Positions 60,135-64,000 of a DNA stretch of 64,000 bases are shown here, one piece after another. The number at the start of each line of letters is the position of its first letter. The stretch's first letter is position 1. This stretch comes from Corynebacterium sputi DSM 45148 (GTDB lineage: Bacteria > Actinomycetota > Actinomycetes > Mycobacteriales > Mycobacteriaceae). A program made the position numbers and the translations under genes. Where the stretch lies: the NCBI RefSeq assembly GCF_000427865.1, contig NZ_KE386599.1:62001-126000 (forward strand), read 5' to 3'. The notes below the pieces were generated by a model. That model had not been told where the DNA came from and searched no databases. It saw nothing but the letters and a program-made list of their open reading frames with translations.

Positions 60135-60947
60135 ATGATGGACCTCGACCCCCACGCCCTGCTGGCTATCGGCCAGGCTGCGATCGACGAGGTCCAGGGT
60201 GAATTCCGTGCCGGGCTCGGTTCTGACCCCCTGGTCGTAAAAGAGTTCGGTGACTTCGCTACCGAGACGGATTTGGCCATCGAGAATAAGTTGCGCAAGA
60301 TCCTCGTCTCCATGACCGGTATTCCGGTCTATGGCGAGGAATATGGTGGCGAGTTCCCCGGGAACCAGACGGTATGGGTCATCGATCCCATCGACGGCAC
60401 TACCAACTACGCCGCGGGTTTCCCCGCCTGCGCGATTGTCTTGTCCTTGATTCATGAGGGACAGCCGATTGTGGGAATCATCGATATGCCGTTCCTGGGC
60501 CGGCGGGTCACCGCTGCTGTCGGAGCCGGTACTCACGTCAACGGTAGGCCCGTGCAGATGACTCTGAGTGAAAGTCGACCGGTGACCATTGCCTTCGGCT
60601 CCGTCATCGCCCGCGGCGACGGCTCCTTCCCTCGTGGTTGGCGCCAAGAATTGCTCTCCGGGGTAGGGGACGCTTACCGAGCGATCCGGATCTCCGGGTC
60701 CGTGGGAGTCGACCTTGCCTCCACTGCAGCAGGCGCGTTCGGCGGTACTGTGACGTTCTCTCCACACGTGTGGGACAACGCCGCCGGCGTATTGCTGATT
60801 CGCGAATCCGGGGGAGTGGTCACCGATCTCGAAGGTGCGCCGTGGCGCGTCGGCTCCGTGGGAGTGCTCGCTGGTCTGCCCACGGTGCACGCCCGTCTCC
60901 TCGAGGTGGTTCGGGGTATCGCCCCGCCGCCGAGCTTCGTCGCCTGA
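60135..60947 (+). CDS. impA: Inositol-monophosphatase-family phosphatase between hisA and hisF
   Basis: This 270-aa magnesium-dependent phosphatase has the family motifs [18 protein letters not shown] (metal-binding aspartates) and [15 protein letters not shown]. In C. glutamicum the gene at this position is impA; histidinol phosphatase (HisN) there is a related but distinct gene, so this one may act on inositol phosphate, histidinol phosphate or both. ATG 60135 lies 5 nt after the hisA stop; ATG 60138 is equally possible. Confidence 0.85.
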   Translation: MMDLDPHALLAIGQAAIDEVQGEFRAGLGSDPLVVKEFGDFATETDLAIENKLRKILVSMTGIPVYGEEYGGEFPGNQTVWVIDPIDGTTNYAAGFPACAIVLSLIHEGQPIVGIIDMPFLGRRVTAAVGAGTHVNGRPVQMTLSESRPVTIAFGSVIARGDGSFPRGWRQELLSGVGDAYRAIRISGSVGVDLASTAAGAFGGTVTFSPHVWDNAAGVLLIRESGGVVTDLEGAPWRVGSVGVLAGLPTVHARLLEVVRGIAPPPSFVA

Positions 60948-60971
60948 TCTCTTAAGTAGAAAGACTCAACA

Positions 60972-61736
60972 ATGTCTGTAGCAGTACGTGTCATCCCGTG
61001 CCTCGATGTCACCGAGGGCCGCGTGGTCAAGGGCGTGAACTTTGAGAACCTCCGCGACGCCGGTGACCCGGTCGAGCTGGCCGCTCGGTACAACCTGGAA
61101 GGCGCCGATGAGCTGACGTTCTTGGACGTCTCTGCCTCCAAAGATGGCCGTGGAACCATGCTCGACGTGGTCCGCCGAACCGCTGAAACTGTCTTCATTC
61201 CGTTGACCGTTGGTGGCGGCGTCCGCAGCGTCGACGACGTGGATCAGCTCCTGCGAGCCGGTGCGGACAAAGTGTCTGTGAACACCTCCGCTATCGCGCG
61301 TCCTGAACTTCTCCGCGAGCTCTCGCAGCGCTTCGGCGCACAGTGCATCGTCCTGTCCGTTGACGCACGCAGGAGCGAGGAGCAGCCCTCCGGCTTCGAG
61401 GTCACCACCCACGGTGGTTCTCGCTCTGCAGGTCTGGACGCTATCGAATGGGCCAAGCGGGGCGAGGAGCTCGGAGTTGGCGAGATTCTGCTGAACTCCA
61501 TGGATGCAGATGGAACGAAGCAGGGCTTCGACGTCGAACTCATCAAGCTGGTCCGTGACGCCGTGACCGTTCCGGTGATCGCCTCAGGTGGCGCCGGCAG
61601 TGCCGCCGACTTCCCGCCGGCCATCGATGCAGGTGCCGACGCAGTTCTGGCAGCCTCCATTTTCCACTTCGGCGAAGTCAGCATTCCCGAGGTCAAGGAA
61701 GCTCTCGCCGAAGCAGGAAAGGTGGTCCGGCTATGA
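60972..61736 (+). CDS. hisF: Imidazole glycerol phosphate synthase, cyclase subunit
   Basis: This 254-aa TIM barrel uses ammonia from HisH to form imidazole glycerol phosphate and AICAR. The catalytic aspartates lie in [15 protein letters not shown] (D12) and [25 protein letters not shown] precedes ATG 60972. The stop overlaps hisI by 4 nt. Confidence 0.96.
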   Translation: MSVAVRVIPCLDVTEGRVVKGVNFENLRDAGDPVELAARYNLEGADELTFLDVSASKDGRGTMLDVVRRTAETVFIPLTVGGGVRSVDDVDQLLRAGADKVSVNTSAIARPELLRELSQRFGAQCIVLSVDARRSEEQPSGFEVTTHGGSRSAGLDAIEWAKRGEELGVGEILLNSMDADGTKQGFDVELIKLVRDAVTVPVIASGGAGSAADFPPAIDAGADAVLAASIFHFGEVSIPEVKEALAEAGKVVRL

Positions 61737-62089
61737 GCGATGATCCCTCAACCTGGGAGCTTGCCCCGGATCTCGCGGACCGGGTGAAGTTCAACTCCGA
61801 CGGACTCATCCCCGTCATCGTGCAGGAGAGCGGCACTGGTGTAGTGCTGATGCTCGCATGGATGGACTCTCACGCCTTGGCGTACACCATCGATACCCGA
61901 CGTGGCACCTACTGGTCGCGGTCCCGTTCGGAGTACTGGATCAAGGGCCTCACCAGCGGCCACTTCCAACACGTCGACCACATAGCACTTGACTGCGACC
62001 ACGACACGGTCCTGATGCAGGTCCAGCAGACCGGGGCGGCGTGTCACACCGGTGCTCACTCGTGCTTCGAGGTCGATCCTCTCGACTGA
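61733..62089 (+). CDS. hisI: Phosphoribosyl-AMP cyclohydrolase
   Basis: This 118-aa monofunctional enzyme opens the PR-AMP ring. Family residues are in [32 protein letters not shown] and [12 protein letters not shown], which contain the zinc and magnesium ligands. The separate hisE is not in the window. ATG overlaps the hisF stop (ATGA). Confidence 0.95.
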   Translation: MSDDPSTWELAPDLADRVKFNSDGLIPVIVQESGTGVVLMLAWMDSHALAYTIDTRRGTYWSRSRSEYWIKGLTSGHFQHVDHIALDCDHDTVLMQVQQTGAACHTGAHSCFEVDPLD

Positions 62090-62114
62090 GAGACCTCATG
62101 GCAGAATTACCGCC

Positions 62115-63662
62115 ATGACGCGAACCTCTATGACCGACCGGGAGACATTCCGGAAACTGGCGGCGAACCACCGGGTCGTACCCGTCGTCAAGCGGGTTCT
62201 GGCGGACGGGGAGAGTGCGCTCTCCGCGTATCGCAAACTCGCCGATGATGGACCGGGGACATTCCTCTTGGAGTCTTCCGACGTCGGCGAATCGTGGTCC
62301 CGCTGGTCCTTGATCGGTTGTGGTTCCCGTTCAGCACTGACGGTAGAAAATGGTGTCGCTACCTGGATCGGTCAGCATCCGGAAGGCGCTCCTGTTGGCG
62401 GCGACCCGCTAGAGGCGATCCGCGAAACTCTCTCGTTGCTGCACACTGAGCTGCCGGTCAATGACAGCGATGTGCCGCCGTTGACCTCCGGACTGGTGGG
62501 ATACTTCGCCCACGACATCGTGCGCTTCATTGAGACGCAGCTGCCGGACTCCTGCGAAGACGACCTCCAAGTTCCTGAGATGGTCCAGCTGCTGGTAGAG
62601 GACCTCGCTGTCGTCGACCATCACGAGGGCGTCATCTGGCTCATCGCGAACGTGATCAACTGGGACGGTTCCGACGAGCGAGTCGACCAGGTTTATGACG
62701 CCGCAGTTGGACGCATCGATTCGATGCTCCAGCGACTGTCCCAGCCGACGGTGCTCCCACCGGCCGAGATGGATCTACCGACTCCGGACGTGCGTCGTCA
62801 GCGCACCCCAGAGGAGCACAAGCGCCGCATCGGTCTGCTGAAGGAACACATCCGCGCCGGCGACGCCTTCCAGATCGTGCTCAGCCAACGCTTCGAAATC
62901 GACACCCAGGCAAGCGCCTTCGACATCTACCGGATGCTGCGGGTGACCAACCCCAGCCCGTACATGTACTTGGTCAATGTGCCGAACCCTGACTTCACAG
63001 GGACGGCGTTCCAGATCGTCGGGAGCTCTCCTGAATCGCTCGTGCGGGTGCAGAATGGCCTCGCCGTGACCAACCCAATCGCAGGCACGCGCCCGCGCGG
63101 CGCGAACTATGAAGAAGACGTGCTTCATGAGAAGAACCTGCTGGAGGACGAGAAGGAGAACAGTGAGCACCTGATGCTCGTTGACCTTGGCCGCAATGAC
63201 CTGGGTCGCGTCTGTACTCCAGGCACAGTCGAGGTGCACGACTTCCGTCACATCGAGCGGTACAGCCACGTGATGCACCTAGTGTCCCAGGTGACCGGAC
63301 GACTCGCAGAAGACAAAGGCCCGGTCGACGCTTTCGCGGCAACTTTCCCGGCAGGAACGCTCTCTGGCGCCCCGAAGCCGTCTGCGCTGGCGATCCTCGA
63401 TGAGTTCGAAGACACCCGTCGTGGGGTCTACGGCGGAACTGTCGGCTACTTCGATTTCCGCGGCAACACCGACCAGGCGATCGCCATCCGCACTGGGCTG
63501 GTCAAGGACGGCACCGTGTTCGTTCAGGCCGGAGGGGGTATCGTCGCTGACTCGGACCCGGACGACGAGGATCTGGAGACTGTCAACAAGGCCGCCGCGG
63601 TGCTTCGCGCCGTCGCAGCCGCCGAAACGCTCCGCACGGCGGGAGTAGAGGAGACGAAGTGA
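62115..63662 (+). CDS. trpE: Anthranilate synthase component I
   Basis: This 515-aa enzyme makes anthranilate from chorismate with ammonia from a glutaminase. Visible are the allosteric tryptophan-site segment [10 protein letters not shown] near the N-terminus and the catalytic region with [41 protein letters not shown] in two parts, and [15 protein letters not shown] 62115 is preceded by CAGAAT at 7 nt, a leaderless arrangement; ATG 62130 is an alternative. No leader peptide is seen. Placement behind hisI resembles mycobacteria. Confidence 0.94.
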   Translation: MTRTSMTDRETFRKLAANHRVVPVVKRVLADGESALSAYRKLADDGPGTFLLESSDVGESWSRWSLIGCGSRSALTVENGVATWIGQHPEGAPVGGDPLEAIRETLSLLHTELPVNDSDVPPLTSGLVGYFAHDIVRFIETQLPDSCEDDLQVPEMVQLLVEDLAVVDHHEGVIWLIANVINWDGSDERVDQVYDAAVGRIDSMLQRLSQPTVLPPAEMDLPTPDVRRQRTPEEHKRRIGLLKEHIRAGDAFQIVLSQRFEIDTQASAFDIYRMLRVTNPSPYMYLVNVPNPDFTGTAFQIVGSSPESLVRVQNGLAVTNPIAGTRPRGANYEEDVLHEKNLLEDEKENSEHLMLVDLGRNDLGRVCTPGTVEVHDFRHIERYSHVMHLVSQVTGRLAEDKGPVDAFAATFPAGTLSGAPKPSALAILDEFEDTRRGVYGGTVGYFDFRGNTDQAIAIRTGLVKDGTVFVQAGGGIVADSDPDDEDLETVNKAAAVLRAVAAAETLRTAGVEETK

Positions 63663-64000
63663 CCGAGCAGAACGACCGCAGACCGGCACTGGCCATGGCG
63701 CTGATCGCACTGTCGGCGTTGGTGATGTGGCTCGGCATCAGGCCGACGTGGGTAATCGCAGAGGTCGGCGATGATCTTTCCGGCGGTTCCACCGAGGAAA
63801 TTCCTGGTGCCGCCTGGGCTGCCGCGACCACTCCTTTGGCACTGACTCTGTTGGCTGCTGTCGCCGCCACTCTCATCCTCGGGTCCGTCGGTAGGCGCAT
63901 CATTGGTGCTCTGGTGGCAGTGATTTCCGTGACGGCGTCGTGGACCGCGCTGCAGTTGATGACCTCCGGCGCGGACCCGCAGCGAGCGTTGAGTCTATTG
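63659..64000 (+). CDS. Trp-biosynthesis-associated membrane protein, cut by window end
   Basis: The frame starts at GTG 63659 (4-nt overlap with trpE) and is open to the window end, giving 114 residues. It has an N-terminal membrane segment (about 10-28: [18 protein letters not shown]), RPTWV, and a further pair of membrane segments starting near [16 protein letters not shown]. This matches the small membrane protein found between trpE and trpC in actinobacteria (TIGR02234). Its function is not established. Confidence 0.85.
   Translation, partial: MTEQNDRRPALAMALIALSALVMWLGIRPTWVIAEVGDDLSGGSTEEIPGAAWAAATTPLALTLLAAVAATLILGSVGRRIIGALVAVISVTASWTALQLMTSGADPQRALSLL

Overview
The window is a high-GC actinobacterial chromosome segment, almost certainly Corynebacterium. 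The evidence is the gene order murF-mraY-murD-ftsW-murG-murC-ftsQ-ftsZ-pgeF-sepF-yggT-divIVA, a T-box in front of ileS, the actinobacterial biotin genes bioB-bsaP beside a BioQ-type TetR regulator, the order hisD-hisC-hisB-hisH-hisA-impA-hisF-hisI-trpE, and many promoters whose -10 element sits 6-8 nt before the start codon (leaderless pattern). I do not name a species. The presence of bioF and nadB separates it from C. glutamicum.

Layout. 1-12010: division and cell-wall (dcw) cluster, tightly overlapping from murF to ftsQ. ftsZ, sepF and divIVA each have an upstream gap that can hold a promoter. 12011-15530: strong terminator, isoleucine T-box, ileS, terminator. 15632-18701: an unknown helix-hairpin-helix-like protein, dinB, and convergent asparaginase. 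18837-22357: Mtb12-like lipoprotein, DUF222/HNH endonuclease, another lipoprotein. 22429-24534: lspA, rluD-type pseudouridine synthase, membrane protein. 24535-27318 (minus): sugar-lactone oxidase plus PLP-dependent amino-acid enzyme, and a 54-aa conserved-looking protein. 27496-31050: dnaE1. 31068-32397: AT-richer unknown gene and a doxX-like gene broken by an in-frame TAG. 32487-38722: ilvA, an unrecognised 1195-aa protein, a YigZ/IMPACT protein, a small membrane protein and an Hsp15-like S4 protein. 38719-40511: exonuclease with BRCT domain and an orphan HigA-type antitoxin with palindromes. 40512-42438: bioQ/bioB-bsaP. 42540-43570: decayed copy of the HNH gene. 43590-46257: two tandem paralogous four-cysteine membrane-anchored proteins, a lipoprotein amidase and a membrane protein. 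46196-50891: bioF and nadA-nadB-nadC. 50898-55323 (minus): membrane protein/lipoprotein pair and two TPR-type proteins. 55420-64000: histidine operon running into trpE and a Trp-associated membrane protein cut by the window edge.

Links between genes. The dcw genes make lipid II and assemble the Z-ring (FtsZ with SepF and FtsQ/FtsW) and the polar growth scaffold (DivIVA). bioF, bioB and bsaP share TGAAC-N3-GTTCA operators, so they probably form one BioQ regulon although 5 kb apart. nadABC gives de novo NAD synthesis from aspartate. The his operon is nearly complete apart from hisG and hisE, and trpE follows it directly.

Most of the window is ordinary conserved chromosome. The parts most worth a second look are the 1195-aa unknown protein, the two HhH-like unknowns, the tandem four-cysteine proteins, the HigA-like gene with its palindromes, the broken doxX, the missing yggS and the BioQ-site distribution. 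I saw no CRISPR array, rRNA, tRNA, prophage or clear IS element.
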